A stretch of DNA of 42,174 nucleotides from Bacteroidia bacterium (lineage in GTDB: Bacteria; Bacteroidota; Bacteroidia; Bacteroidales; Paludibacteraceae), in the NCBI GenBank assembly GCA_009929445.1, contig SAAL01000021.1, positions 1-42,174 of the forward strand, written 5' to 3'. Below are positions 1 through 8,117 of the stretch, one piece after another. Position 1 is the stretch's first letter; each line of letters opens with the position of its first letter. Below the pieces are notes generated by a model. That model saw only the letters and a program-made list of their open reading frames with translations, made no database searches and was not told the origin of the DNA. Both the position numbers and the translations under genes were made by a program.

Positions 1-94
1 TATGTTTGTGGAAAAACAAAAGTACTATATCGGAGGGAAGTTATCGCTTAGATGGCTTCCCTTTTTGATGCATTATTTCTTTGTCGGTCAGTAG
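1..94 (+). other. Left-edge segment, possible tail of an upstream gene
   Basis: All three forward frames are open at the left edge. They close at 49-51 (frame 1), 66-68 (frame 3) and 92-94 (frame 2). Ending at 94 would leave about 25 bases before cyoD, a normal operon spacing. cyoD usually follows cyoC, so a cyoC tail is expected here, but none of the three short translations resembles the hydrophobic CyoC C-terminus. The segment may also be non-coding. I cannot decide from this length. Confidence 0.2.
32..66 (+). terminator. Possible terminator or attenuator hairpin before cyoD
   Basis: AGGGAAG (34-40) pairs with CTTCCCT (56-62) across a 15-base loop, and a T-run covers 62-66. Two G-T wobbles could extend the stem. 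It looks like a weak intrinsic terminator, but it lies where upstream coding sequence could still run, so it may be chance or an attenuator in front of cyoD. Confidence 0.3.
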
Positions 95-119
95 TGAAAA
101 ATAATAGGAGACAATAATA

Positions 120-455
120 ATGAGTCAATCACATCACGAAAATGAAAATATGGGTGCGGGTCACATCACTAAAAAGAACTATATTATTGGTTTTTTGCTG
201 GCAACCCTCTTTACAATCATATCATTTGGATTTGTGGCTTTTAAGGATTCAATGCCCAGGAGTGCTGTCGTAATCCTGCTTTCTGTGGCTGCTTTGCTGC
301 AGATGTTTGTTCATTTGTATTACTTTCTGCACCTTAACAAGTCGTCAGAACAACGCTGGAACGTAATTGTATTTGCATTTACGGCTTTACTGGTGTTTAT
401 ATTTGTAGGCGGAACCATTTGGGTAATGTACACATTGAACCTGCGAATGATGTAA
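120..455 (+). CDS. cyoD: Cytochrome bo-type quinol oxidase subunit IV (CyoD-like)
   Basis: Small integral membrane subunit of a haem-copper quinol oxidase of the cytochrome bo type. In the known family it assists assembly of the CuB centre in subunit I and has no catalytic residues. The 111-residue length matches the family (E. coli CyoD has about 109). Three membrane segments lie at about residues 19-41, 45-72 and 80-106. The pattern VHLYYFLHLN, then RWN, then GGTIWVMYTLN is characteristic of CyoD. An AGGAG sequence about 10 bases before the ATG supports the start. A strong terminator follows, so this is the last gene of its transcript. The catalytic subunits are not in the window, so whether a full oxidase exists cannot be checked here. 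Family assignment is from recognised sequence pattern. Confidence 0.85.
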   Translation: MSQSHHENENMGAGHITKKNYIIGFLLATLFTIISFGFVAFKDSMPRSAVVILLSVAALLQMFVHLYYFLHLNKSSEQRWNVIVFAFTALLVFIFVGGTIWVMYTLNLRMM

Positions 456-476
456 TTAAAAAGTCATTTCACTCTG

Positions 477-512
477 AAATCCGGCATATCGACACGATAT
501 ACCGGATTTTTT
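477..512 (+). terminator. Intrinsic terminator after cyoD
   Basis: AAATCCGG (477-484) pairs with CCGGATTT (502-509), and an inner ATATCG/CGATAT stem surrounds a three-base loop. A T-tract runs through 512. It separates cyoD from the bd-oxidase transcript. Confidence 0.85.
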
Positions 513-644
513 CTTTTTGGAAATACCCGTAATTTTTTCAAAAGAGGTGACCTTTTTGATGAAATAAAAAGGGACAAAATGCACTTAAGAAAAATATTTT
601 TTTTATTATTTTAATTTAACACAATTATTCAAAAAAAAACTATG

Positions 645-652
645 TATATTTG
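645..652 (+). promoter_or_regulatory. Bacteroidota-type -7 box for the DUF4492-cydAB operon
   Basis: TATATTTG matches the TAnnTTTG consensus of Bacteroidota sigma-ABfr promoters and lies about 90 bases before the DUF4492 start. No clear TTTG -33 box is visible at the usual 19-21 base spacing. The flanking DNA from 513 to 740 is very A/T-rich and holds nothing else that I can recognise. Confidence 0.45.
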
Positions 653-740
653 TGTCAAATAAAGGGATTTATCTGTATCCTGAGGAAAAAATAATATCGC
701 AAAAACGACTACTAATCACACGTTAAAGTAAAACGAAAAC

Positions 741-1013
741 ATGACGATAAAAAAAATCAGCATACCCCGTTGGTTTAGAAATATTTACAATTTTTACAAA
801 GAAGGTTTTCAAAATATGACGCTCGGACGAACGCTCTGGGCAATAGTTCTCATCAAACTTTTCATCATGTTTGCCATCCTCAAGGTCTTCTTTTTCCCCA
901 ATTTTCTCAACTCAAAATTTGAAAAAGAAGAGGACAGGGCTAATTACGTAAAATCTGAACTTATAGATAGATCTACCGCCACAGCCACAATTACCGACTC
1001 GATTTCTTATTAA
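741..1013 (+). CDS. DUF4492 small membrane protein of the cyd operon
   Basis: A 90-residue protein with a cytoplasmic, basic N-terminus (IPRWFRNIYNFYKEGF), one membrane segment at about residues 33-53 (LWAIVLIKLFIMFAILKVFF) and a charged C-terminal tail. This is the DUF4492 pattern, a family encoded immediately upstream of cydA in many Bacteroidota and Campylobacterota. It is 47 bases before cydA on the same strand and probably co-transcribed. By position and size it may be a small accessory subunit or assembly factor of the bd oxidase, comparable in role to CydX, but this is inference and no catalytic motif is visible. Confidence 0.8.
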   Translation: MTIKKISIPRWFRNIYNFYKEGFQNMTLGRTLWAIVLIKLFIMFAILKVFFFPNFLNSKFEKEEDRANYVKSELIDRSTATATITDSISY

Positions 1014-1060
1014 TATTTCGTTAAGATATAAAATATTTTATTCAATTAAACTAAAAATCT

Positions 1061-2608
1061 ATGGAATTATTAAGTACATCACTGGTCGATTGGTCAAGAG
1101 GCCAGTTTGCCCTCACAGCTATGTATCACTGGCTGTTTGTACCTCTGACTCTGGGGCTTGGAGTCATTCAGGCTATTATGGAAACAATTTATGTAAAGAC
1201 CGGAAAAGAGGAATGGAAGAAAGCCGCCAAATTCTGGATGACAATTTTTGGAATTAATTTCGCAATCGGAGTTGCTACCGGAATTATTCTCGAGTTTCAG
1301 TTTGGAACTAACTGGTCAAACTACAGCTTTTTCGTAGGCGATATTTTCGGAGCACCGCTGGCCATCGAAGGTATTCTGGCGTTTTTCATGGAAGCCACTT
1401 TTATTTCCATCATGTTTTTCGGATGGAACAAAGTGAGCAAAGGTGTTCACCTGGCAGCTACATGGCTTACCATCACCGGTGCTACGCTTTCGGCACTTTG
1501 GATTCTGGTAGCCAATGCCTGGATGCAGCTTCCGCTCGGGATGGAATTCAATCCGACTACAGTTCGCAATGAAATGGTCGATTTCTGGTCTATCATCTCA
1601 TCACCGGTTGCCATCAACAAATTCTTTCACGCTGTGGCTTCAGGCTGGGTGGAAGCTTCTGTGATAGTATTGGGCATAAGTTCGTGGTATTTAATCAAAA
1701 AACGGAAAGAAGAATTTGCAAAGAAAAGTATTCTGGTTGCGGCTTCTTTTGGTTTATTTGCCGTGCTGTTTATCATCTTCACAGGTCACGGGTCGGCCCA
1801 GCAAGTTGCTGCTCATCAACCCATGAAACTCGCTGTAATGGAAGGACTCTACGAAGGACGTGAAGGAGCGCCGCTGGTAGCCATGGGAGTAATCAACCCG
1901 AAAAAAGAAACGTATAATGATGATGTAGACCCTGTAGTTATGGCTATTGAATTTCCTAAAATGCTTTCATGGCTCTCATTCAGTGATGTGAATGCTTACG
2001 TTCCCGGAATCAGAAACATTGTTGAAGGCGGATATACAAAGCCTGACGGTAAAATAGCTGATTCTTTTGAAACGAAAAAGCAAATGGGGCAAACTGCCAT
2101 CACAGCATTGAAAAATTATAAAATTGCCGAAGCTGCCAAAGATACTGCTGCCATGGCGGTGCATAAAACCACACTGGATGCTAACTATAAATATTTCGGT
2201 TACGGGTATCTGGATAAGCCGGAAGATACAATTCCCAACGTTCCTCTGGTGTTTTATTCGTTCCACATCATGGTGATTTTGGGAGTGTTATTCCTGTTGA
2301 ATTTCGCACTTGCCTTATTTTTGGGCTGGAAAAATAAACTGTCTGACTATAAGTGGATTTTATGGGTGTTTTTGTGGACAATACCACTGGGATATTTAGC
2401 CGGACAGCTTGGGTGGATTGTGGCCGAAGTAGGCCGTCAGCCCTGGACTATTCAGGATATTTTGCCGGTTCAGGCAGCCGTGTCGAGTTTGCAAACTTCA
2501 TCCGTACTTATTACATTTGTTCTGTTTGCCGTGCTGTTTACAGTTTTGTTGATAGCAGAAATAAGCATCATGTTAAAACAAATACGCAAAGGACCGGAGA
2601 GTAACTAA
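1061..2608 (+). CDS. cydA: Cytochrome bd ubiquinol oxidase subunit I
   Basis: Subunit I of the cytochrome bd quinol oxidase, which oxidises quinol and reduces oxygen to water in the cytoplasmic membrane and carries all three haems in the known family. The 515 residues cover the full family length. The N-terminus has the expected haem-ligand histidine (H23 in TAMYHWLFVPLTLG). The conserved GHGSAQQVAAHQPMKLA segment and the Q-loop/GRQPW motif (VGRQPWTIQDILPV) are present. Many membrane segments are visible. It is followed by cydB after 38 bases. A high-affinity oxygen scavenging role fits an organism living at low oxygen. Confidence 0.97.
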   Translation: MELLSTSLVDWSRGQFALTAMYHWLFVPLTLGLGVIQAIMETIYVKTGKEEWKKAAKFWMTIFGINFAIGVATGIILEFQFGTNWSNYSFFVGDIFGAPLAIEGILAFFMEATFISIMFFGWNKVSKGVHLAATWLTITGATLSALWILVANAWMQLPLGMEFNPTTVRNEMVDFWSIISSPVAINKFFHAVASGWVEASVIVLGISSWYLIKKRKEEFAKKSILVAASFGLFAVLFIIFTGHGSAQQVAAHQPMKLAVMEGLYEGREGAPLVAMGVINPKKETYNDDVDPVVMAIEFPKMLSWLSFSDVNAYVPGIRNIVEGGYTKPDGKIADSFETKKQMGQTAITALKNYKIAEAAKDTAAMAVHKTTLDANYKYFGYGYLDKPEDTIPNVPLVFYSFHIMVILGVLFLLNFALALFLGWKNKLSDYKWILWVFLWTIPLGYLAGQLGWIVAEVGRQPWTIQDILPVQAAVSSLQTSSVLITFVLFAVLFTVLLIAEISIMLKQIRKGPESN

Positions 2609-2646
2609 CAAACCAACGAATACTAACGCTATAAATTAATATAACT

Positions 2647-3804
2647 ATGATAACATATTCATTTCTACAACATTACTGGTGGTTCTTAATATCACTGCTG
2701 GGCGGGCTGCTTTCATTCCTGCTTTTCGTTCAGGGCGGACAAACTTTGATCAAATCGTTGGGAAAAACGGAAGACGAACGCAAACTCATAACGAATGTAA
2801 TTGGTAAAAAATGGCATTACACCTTTACCACACTCGTCACTTTTGGAGGTGCATTTTTTGCTTCGTTCCCGTTGTTCTACTCCACCAGTTTCGGTGGTGC
2901 CTACTGGGTTTGGATGCTGATATTGTTTTGCTTTATTATACAGGCTGTATCCTACGAATATCAAAATAAACCGGGTAATTTCTTTGGAAAAAATGCGTAC
3001 CGCGGATTTTTGTTTGCCAATGGTTTGCTGGGTACATTCCTTCTGGGTGCCGCTATTGCTACGTTTTTCACAGGTTCGCAGTTTAGTGTCAACAAAGCGA
3101 ACATCGCCGAATTTTCCGGTCAGTTTGCTCCGGTTATCAGTCAGTGGCAAAGTCCCTGGAAGGGATTAGAGTTGCTGTTTTCCGATTTACGTGTCTGGCT
3201 CTTTGGTTTTACCGTATTTTTCCTTGCCCGAACGCTGGCAGTACTATTTTTGAAAAACCGTATTGACAACCAGGCAATTGAAGAACGATTGAAAAAAGCA
3301 CTTTTGATGAATGCCGTTCCATTCCTGGTGTTCTTCCTTACATTCCTTATCTGGACGTTGCTTGCCAAAGGTTTTGCAGTTGACCCGGCTACAGGAGTGG
3401 TTTCATTGGAACAATTTAAATATTTCAATAACTTAATACAGGTTCCGGTACTTTTGATATTACTTCTGCTTGGTGTAGTCGGGGTACTTTACGGCATTGG
3501 TTTCTCTGTTTTGAAAAATACGTGGAGAAAAGGTATTTGGTTTGCCGGAATCGGCACTGTGCTGACCGTTACAACATTATTGCTTGTTGCCGGATATAAC
3601 AATACAGCTTACTATCCTTCTACTTATGACCTGCAAAGTTCGCTTACGATATTCAATTCATCTTCAAGCTATTATACGCTTAAAGTGATGTCAATCGTAT
3701 CATTCCTTATACCGTTTGTACTGGCTTACATTTTCTATGCCTGGAGAGCTCTGGAAAAAGGCCACGCTACCATTGATGAGTTCAAAGAAGGTCATTCTTA
3801 TTAA
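2647..3804 (+). CDS. cydB: Cytochrome bd ubiquinol oxidase subunit II
   Basis: Partner of CydA in the bd oxidase; it stabilises the complex and carries no essential haem ligands in most families. It has 385 residues of highly hydrophobic sequence with about eight to nine membrane segments, starting with HYWWFLISLLGGLLSFLLF near residue 9. Conserved polar signatures include QGGQTL near residue 30 and the DLQSSLTIFNSSSS segment near residue 330, typical of CydB just before the last helix. It is 38 bases after cydA and is the last gene of the operon; a repeat and a bidirectional terminator follow. Confidence 0.95.
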   Translation: MITYSFLQHYWWFLISLLGGLLSFLLFVQGGQTLIKSLGKTEDERKLITNVIGKKWHYTFTTLVTFGGAFFASFPLFYSTSFGGAYWVWMLILFCFIIQAVSYEYQNKPGNFFGKNAYRGFLFANGLLGTFLLGAAIATFFTGSQFSVNKANIAEFSGQFAPVISQWQSPWKGLELLFSDLRVWLFGFTVFFLARTLAVLFLKNRIDNQAIEERLKKALLMNAVPFLVFFLTFLIWTLLAKGFAVDPATGVVSLEQFKYFNNLIQVPVLLILLLLGVVGVLYGIGFSVLKNTWRKGIWFAGIGTVLTVTTLLLVAGYNNTAYYPSTYDLQSSLTIFNSSSSYYTLKVMSIVSFLIPFVLAYIFYAWRALEKGHATIDEFKEGHSY

Positions 3805-3900
3805 AATTAGAAATCAGAAATCAGTAATTAGTCCCGATAACTATCGGGAAAAAGTTAGAAGACTGACTGTTGCAGGCTGATCAGAAATCAGAATTTTGAA
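3805..3900. repeat. Dispersed intergenic repeat, copy 1 (cydB downstream)
   Basis: Tandem TCAGAA-like units (AGAAATCAGAAATCAG) followed by a perfect palindrome TCCCGATA-AC-TATCGGGA at 3832-3849, then a fragment TTGCAGGCTGATCAGAAATCAG. The same TCAGAA units and the GCAGGC half-palindrome recur at 6361-6420 and 27370-27450. It lies between convergent genes. Confidence 0.65.
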
Positions 3901-3905
3901 AATTG

Positions 3906-3938
3906 AAACTCCCGAAGTGCAGTGCATTTCGGGAGTTT
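3906..3938. terminator. Bidirectional terminator between cydB and the YjjG-type gene
   Basis: AAACTCCCGAA (3906-3916) pairs with TTCGGGAGTTT (3928-3938), with an inner TGCA/TGCA extension. The symmetrical A and T flanks allow termination on both strands, fitting the convergent gene arrangement. Confidence 0.75.
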
Positions 3939-3945
3939 ATTGTGG

Positions 3946-4647
3946 TCAGATGATATTAATTGCATCTTTTAGGCTGTGAATTTCGGTTACGTTATCCGGT
4001 AATTCATATTTTTTTTCGCTGTGATTAAGAAACAGTCCATCAATTCCTGCCAGCGATGCTCCGTTGATATCGGCGTCAAAACTGTCGCCTATCATCACAG
4101 TTTCTTCTTTGCGGGCTTTGTTGAGGTTGAGTGCATATTCGAATATTTTTCTGTCGGGTTTGAGTGTGCCTACGGCTTCTGATAGTACTACGTGGTCAAA
4201 GTAATGCTCTATTCCGGCACTTCTGAGTTTGCGGTACTGTACTTCCACGAATCCGTTTGAGATGATAGTCATAGGTAAAGTTTTCATCCGGCAGAAGTCC
4301 ATCAGCTCGCGTGCAAAAGGAACAAGGCCTGTTTTCGTACCCAGAATTTCAAGAAAATCGGTATTCATTTGCAGGGCAATATCCGGATCGTTAATGCCGA
4401 TCTGCTGCAGGAGATGCAGAAATCGTTCTACAATCAGAAAATCTTTCGTGATGAGTCCTTGCCCGTACTGAGTCCAGAGTTCCAGGTTTTTTTTTGAATA
4501 GTCGCGGTAGAAATTTTCGAAATCCTCAAAATGCTCATTCAGCTTTCGGGCATGAAAAACATCGCGCAATGATTCTTTAGCATTGGCGTGGAAATCCCAG
4601 ATGGTGTCGTCCAGATCCAGGAATATGTATTTGTATTTGTTTTTCAC
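3946..4647 (-). CDS. yjjG: YjjG-family noncanonical pyrimidine nucleotidase (HAD hydrolase)
   Basis: Cytoplasmic HAD-superfamily phosphatase of 233 residues. Characterised YjjG enzymes dephosphorylate nucleoside monophosphates, including noncanonical pyrimidine nucleotides, as house-cleaning. Motif I is FLDLDDTIWDF with nucleophile D11 and acid D13. Motif II is the TIISNGF segment. The lysine motif is GTLKPDRKIFEYAL, and motif IV is MIGDSFDADINGA with paired aspartates. The helical cap lies between motifs I and II. The family name rests on overall pattern (IWDFHANAKESL and the RSAGIEHYFD segment); other HAD subfamilies such as phosphoglycolate phosphatases are less likely. A lipoprotein gene lies 36 bases upstream on the same strand. 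Confidence 0.85.
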   Translation of the reverse strand: MKNKYKYIFLDLDDTIWDFHANAKESLRDVFHARKLNEHFEDFENFYRDYSKKNLELWTQYGQGLITKDFLIVERFLHLLQQIGINDPDIALQMNTDFLEILGTKTGLVPFARELMDFCRMKTLPMTIISNGFVEVQYRKLRSAGIEHYFDHVVLSEAVGTLKPDRKIFEYALNLNKARKEETVMIGDSFDADINGASLAGIDGLFLNHSEKKYELPDNVTEIHSLKDAINII

Positions 4648-4683
4648 CGTTGAGAATTGGCAATTCTTTGTTGTCGTTTTTTT

Positions 4684-5559
4684 TTAATCAACCTCCACCA
4701 CCAGGTATTTGCTTACACTCCAGAATTCTGCCGGATTGGTTATGACCAGCACGTAGTTTTCATTCTCCTTTTCAAGCGTGTAGCTGGTTTTTGGGTGGCT
4801 GGTGAGCAGTTTTGCCTTTGCTTTGGAATAAAGCGGTATCGATTTTGTATTTCGGGTGTCCACTCTGACGAAATAGTTTTTGTTAAAATCAGACTGAAGT
4901 ACCTTTTTGGCGCTGAAAATTCCTTCGGATGAGATTATTTTGTTGTCTTTCAGCTCTTTTATTGAGCCTATGGCATACCAGGCAGTATTCATGGCTTCGT
5001 TCTGTTGCTGAATCAGTGCATTTTTTTCATCGTTCTTCTGTGAAAGATCTTCAACGTTTTTGCCCAGCGCGTCAACGGTTGTTCCCAGTTGTGTAATCAC
5101 CGAATCTTTTTGTTGTAACTGAATTTCCAGGCGGGCAACTTTGGCTGATTCATCATTCAGTTGTTTGGCCAGCGAGGCGATAGTTTTTTCAAGATTTACC
5201 AGCTGAAATGAACTGTTCTTCATCTTGTTGCGCATTTTTTCAAGTTCTTCCTTGTTGACCTTTATCAATTCATTGATGTATGCCATGTCCTCAGATACCT
5301 TGTTTCTTACATCGCGGGGTGTGTTTTCGCTCAGCGGACGTACAGAAATGACGTTTTGAGCATCCTTTATTTTCTCAATGTTCTGCTGTATGTCATTGAG
5401 GGTAGCAAAGTATCCGTTCACTTCTTCTTCCAGCTGAAGTTTTGCACTTTGGAGCGAATCATTTTCAGCTTTCAGGCGCTCCACCTCGCCGCTTTTTGGC
5501 TGGCTGCAGGATACCAGAAGCAATGATATTGTGAGGATTAGTAAAGTATTATGTTTCAT
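4684..5559 (-). CDS. Coiled-coil lipoprotein, possibly Cbp1-like
   Basis: A 291-residue exported lipoprotein. The signal peptide MKHNTLLILTISLLLVSC ends in a lipobox with the acylated cysteine at C18. Residues about 25-200 are almost continuous heptad-like coiled coil, rich in Glu, Lys, Gln and Leu. A compact C-terminal domain of about 90 residues follows (from TAWYAIGSIKELKDNKI to the end), with Lys/Tyr-rich strands. The layout (SGEVERLKAENDSLQ after the lipid anchor, then the TAWYAIG domain) resembles Bacteroidales proteins annotated as Cbp1-type collagen-binding adhesins. I recall that similarity but cannot verify it, and a structural envelope role is equally possible. Confidence 0.7.
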   Translation of the reverse strand: MKHNTLLILTISLLLVSCSQPKSGEVERLKAENDSLQSAKLQLEEEVNGYFATLNDIQQNIEKIKDAQNVISVRPLSENTPRDVRNKVSEDMAYINELIKVNKEELEKMRNKMKNSSFQLVNLEKTIASLAKQLNDESAKVARLEIQLQQKDSVITQLGTTVDALGKNVEDLSQKNDEKNALIQQQNEAMNTAWYAIGSIKELKDNKIISSEGIFSAKKVLQSDFNKNYFVRVDTRNTKSIPLYSKAKAKLLTSHPKTSYTLEKENENYVLVITNPAEFWSVSKYLVVEVD

Positions 5560-5679
5560 GATGAAGTGAATGATTTTTTTATTTATGTTCAGAAAGAATC
5601 TTTGAAAAGGTATTAACTAAACGGTCAGTAAATTCATTTTATTTTTCAAAAATGCATTATTTGGTCAACAAAATTAAGT

Positions 5680-6351
5680 TTATTCTTCAAAACCTGCAAC
5701 AACAATTACAAATTCGCCTTTTGGGGAGTTTTGAGTGAAATGTTCAATCAATTCAGCAAGCGTTCCCCGAACGGTTTCTTCGTATAGTTTTGAAATCTCG
5801 CGCGAAACAGATGCTTTTCTGACGGGTCCCAGCACTTCTGCCAGTTGTGTCAGTGTTTTTACAATCCTGAAAGGCGATTCATAGAATATCATCGTTCTGG
5901 ATTCATCCGACAGCGATTTCAGCCTGGTTTGGCGTCCTTTTTTTTGCGGAAGAAAACCTTCGAAACAAAACCGGTCGTTGGGCAGACCTGAACTTACCAG
6001 CGCCGGAACAAAAGCAGTGGCACCGGGCAGACACTCTACTTCAATACCTTGTTCTACGCAAGCTCTCACCAGCATGAATCCGGGGTCTGAAATGGCGGGA
6101 GTGCCCGCATCTGAAATTAAGGCGATATTTAGTCCGCTTTTAAGCTTTTCGATGACGTGCTGCAGGGTTTTATGCTCATTGAATTTGTGATGCGATTGCA
6201 TCGGAGTCTTGATTTCATAGTGCTTCAGCAAAAAACCGCTCGTACGAGTGTCTTCAGCCAGAATCAAATCAACACTTTTCAATACATTCACAGACCGGAA
6301 AGTCATGTCTTCCAGGTTGCCAATAGGTGTGGGTACAACGTAAAGCTTCAT
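5680..6351 (-). CDS. rsmI: 16S rRNA (cytidine1402-2'-O)-methyltransferase
   Basis: RsmI uses SAM to 2'-O-methylate C1402 in the 16S rRNA decoding site. The family signature is clear: VVPTPIGNLEDMTFRSVNVL at the N-terminus, LAEDTRTSGFLLKHY at about residue 31, and ISDAGTPAISDPGFMLV at about residue 79, the tetrapyrrole-methylase-fold SAM/substrate loops. VECLPGATAFVPALVSSGL and the RIVKTL and SVSREISKLYEE segments follow. At 223 residues it is the short form without the C-terminal extension found in E. coli (about 286). The start gives MKLYVVPTPIGNL, the normal N-terminus. Confidence 0.95.
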   Translation of the reverse strand: MKLYVVPTPIGNLEDMTFRSVNVLKSVDLILAEDTRTSGFLLKHYEIKTPMQSHHKFNEHKTLQHVIEKLKSGLNIALISDAGTPAISDPGFMLVRACVEQGIEVECLPGATAFVPALVSSGLPNDRFCFEGFLPQKKGRQTRLKSLSDESRTMIFYESPFRIVKTLTQLAEVLGPVRKASVSREISKLYEETVRGTLAELIEHFTQNSPKGEFVIVVAGFEE

Positions 6352-6360
6352 TTGTGGCTG

Positions 6361-6420
6361 AAGTTAAAAGTCAGAAGTCAGAAACCTGCCTGCCGCAGGC
6401 TGGTCAGAAATTAGAAAAAT
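6361..6420. repeat. Dispersed intergenic repeat, copy 2
   Basis: AGTCAGAAGTCAGAA tandem units, then the palindromic core CCTGCCTGCCGCAGGCTGG (6385-6403), then TCAGAAATTAGAA. It has the same order of elements as the copy at 27370-27450. It fills the gap between rsmI and the upstream gene on the minus strand. Confidence 0.7.
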
Positions 6421-6425
6421 TGTTG

Positions 6426-7346
6426 TCAGAGGTATCTTCTTTTTACAATTTGCAGAAACTCATCTGCATGAGGATTGTCATCGCTCCACCCGAATTTTGA
6501 TCTCAGGTATGATACTGCCTCTTCGTATTTAGCCAGCTGATTGAGATAGGCAATGGATTTATTCATTGTTTCGCCGTTGTTGCCGAAAAGCTCACGCTGA
6601 AAACGAAACCGGTCGCCGATATTCAAAGCCTGGCGGATGTCCTCAATTTTTTGATTGGCCAGATTATCACCCAATGAACTGATTTCGGTTTTCTGAAGAC
6701 TTTCGTGGAGTGTTGTGCTATTCTGAATGAGTCGGTTATGAATGTTTTCTCTTATTGTTTCTTCCGGTGTTTGTTCGGTTTCTTTTAGGTTGTTTCCCGA
6801 TGCGGATTCAGTCTCCTCGTATGCCAGAATTTGCTCATTTTCACCTATTTCTTCCACTTCTATTTCTTCCTGAAATTCCTCATTCAGACTTATAATTATC
6901 TCATCATTTCTATTTCCACTTACCTCCTGATTTCTCTCAGTTGCTTGTTCAACAAGGGTTTCGGGGATTGCTTCAATTTCATTCATATCTTCGTCCGCCA
7001 CACCTGAGGGTAATGCTCCGGTTTCTGAATCGTCCGTCTGTGAATGCAGCAACTCATCATCCTGCCCGGTGGGTATGTCAAAACTATTGTGCCCGGAGTC
7101 TGTACCTGTAACGACATTATTTTCAATTTTTTCGTCATCGCTAAATGATTGATAATCAATTTCACCCAATTCATTTTCCGGATTTTTTCCGAGAGATTTC
7201 AGACCTTCGATGATATTTTCAGCTTTTTGTTTTGCCAGAAGAAGTATGGGCTCCGGAAAAACAGACATACTCTCAAAACCCCTGGTAAGCAGGCTGAGTT
7301 CATAAATATCCTTTTGCAACAGCATCACTAAAAATTCTTTGTTCAT
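6426..7346 (-). CDS. Conserved hypothetical protein with acidic linker
   Basis: No function recognised. I place the start at the ATG at 7346 (MNKEFLVMLLQKDIYEL), giving 306 residues; a longer reading from 7439 adds 31 Lys/Asn-rich residues encoded in promoter-like A/T-rich DNA. Three parts are visible: a helical N-terminal segment (residues 1-50), a long acidic, low-complexity, probably disordered middle (about 55-205, rich in Glu, Asp, Ser, Thr), and a compact C-terminal domain of about 90 residues with IGDRFRFQRELFGNN and LAKYEEAVSYLRSKFGW. The C-terminal domain pattern recurs in Bacteroidales hypothetical proteins as I recall. There is no signal peptide or membrane segment. It may be co-transcribed with rsmI. 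Confidence 0.7.
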   Translation of the reverse strand: MNKEFLVMLLQKDIYELSLLTRGFESMSVFPEPILLLAKQKAENIIEGLKSLGKNPENELGEIDYQSFSDDEKIENNVVTGTDSGHNSFDIPTGQDDELLHSQTDDSETGALPSGVADEDMNEIEAIPETLVEQATERNQEVSGNRNDEIIISLNEEFQEEIEVEEIGENEQILAYEETESASGNNLKETEQTPEETIRENIHNRLIQNSTTLHESLQKTEISSLGDNLANQKIEDIRQALNIGDRFRFQRELFGNNGETMNKSIAYLNQLAKYEEAVSYLRSKFGWSDDNPHADEFLQIVKRRYL

Positions 7347-7387
7347 ATCTTTTTCAATTAAAAAGAGTTCGGTAAAATTATTTTTTT

Positions 7388-7395
7388 TATTTTTG
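7388..7395 (+). promoter_or_regulatory. -7 box candidate for tdk
   Basis: TATTTTTG fits TAnnTTTG and lies about 93 bases before the tdk start, in the divergent region between the acidic hypothetical gene and tdk. No good -33 box is visible, so the call is tentative. Confidence 0.35.
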
Positions 7396-7487
7396 TAGAA
7401 ATTAATACGATCAGCATTAAAACTGCCGTAAAGATACAAATTAAACTATTGAATTAAATACTGTAAAATCCAAAATTTCGAGAAATA

Positions 7488-8066
7488 ATGATTTATTCTG
7501 AGCAAAATCATCCAAACCAGGTGAGAAGAGGAAGTATTGAGGTAATTTGCGGATCCATGTTTTCGGGCAAGACAGAGGAGCTGATCCGCAGGCTGAAGCG
7601 GGCAAATTTTGCAAAGCTGCGGGTGGAGATATTCAAACCGAAGATTGATACACGTTATTCTGAAGAAGATGTGGTGTCACACGACCGTACTACCATCCGC
7701 TCTACACCCGTGGAATCATCCGGAAGTATCCTGCTCATGACCAGCGAAGTAGATGTGGTAGGAATAGATGAAGCACAGTTTTTTGACGAAGGCCTGGTAG
7801 AAGTATGCAAACAGCTGGCCAACAGTGGGATACGCGTAATTGTTGCGGGTCTCGACATGGATTTCAGGTGTACGCCTTTCGGGCCGATGCCCGCTCTGAT
7901 GGCTATTGCCGACGATGTGTATAAAGTTCACGCCATCTGCGTGCGCTGCGGTGCGCTGGCGTATGTATCGCACCGGCTCGTTGCCGGTGATAAGCAGGTG
8001 CTGCTTGGCGAAATGACTGAGTATGAGCCGATTTGCCGTGATTGTTACAATCATACGATGAAATAA
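7488..8066 (+). CDS. tdk: Thymidine kinase
   Basis: Type II thymidine kinase of 192 residues that phosphorylates thymidine to dTMP with ATP in the salvage pathway. The Walker A loop is GSMFSGKT (residues 22-29). [14 protein letters not shown] supplies the Walker B and catalytic glutamate region near residue 95. The lasso-type zinc site is seen as CVRC near residue 151 and CRDC near residue 183. The length matches the family. It stands alone on the + strand and shares a strong bidirectional terminator with the converging recJ. Confidence 0.97.
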   Translation: MIYSEQNHPNQVRRGSIEVICGSMFSGKTEELIRRLKRANFAKLRVEIFKPKIDTRYSEEDVVSHDRTTIRSTPVESSGSILLMTSEVDVVGIDEAQFFDEGLVEVCKQLANSGIRVIVAGLDMDFRCTPFGPMPALMAIADDVYKVHAICVRCGALAYVSHRLVAGDKQVLLGEMTEYEPICRDCYNHTMK

Positions 8067-8070
8067 TTAT

Positions 8071-8108
8071 AACAAAAAGGGACAAGTTTTTTCTTGTCCC
8101 TTTTTGTT
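8071..8108. terminator. Bidirectional terminator between tdk and recJ
   Basis: A 16-base perfect inverted repeat (8071-8086 with 8093-8108) around a six-T loop. The core is AAGGGACAAG with CTTGTCCCTT, and A/T tracts on both sides give a U-run for either strand. It sits just after the tdk stop and just after the recJ stop. Confidence 0.92.
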
Positions 8109-8117
8109 CCTACCTGT

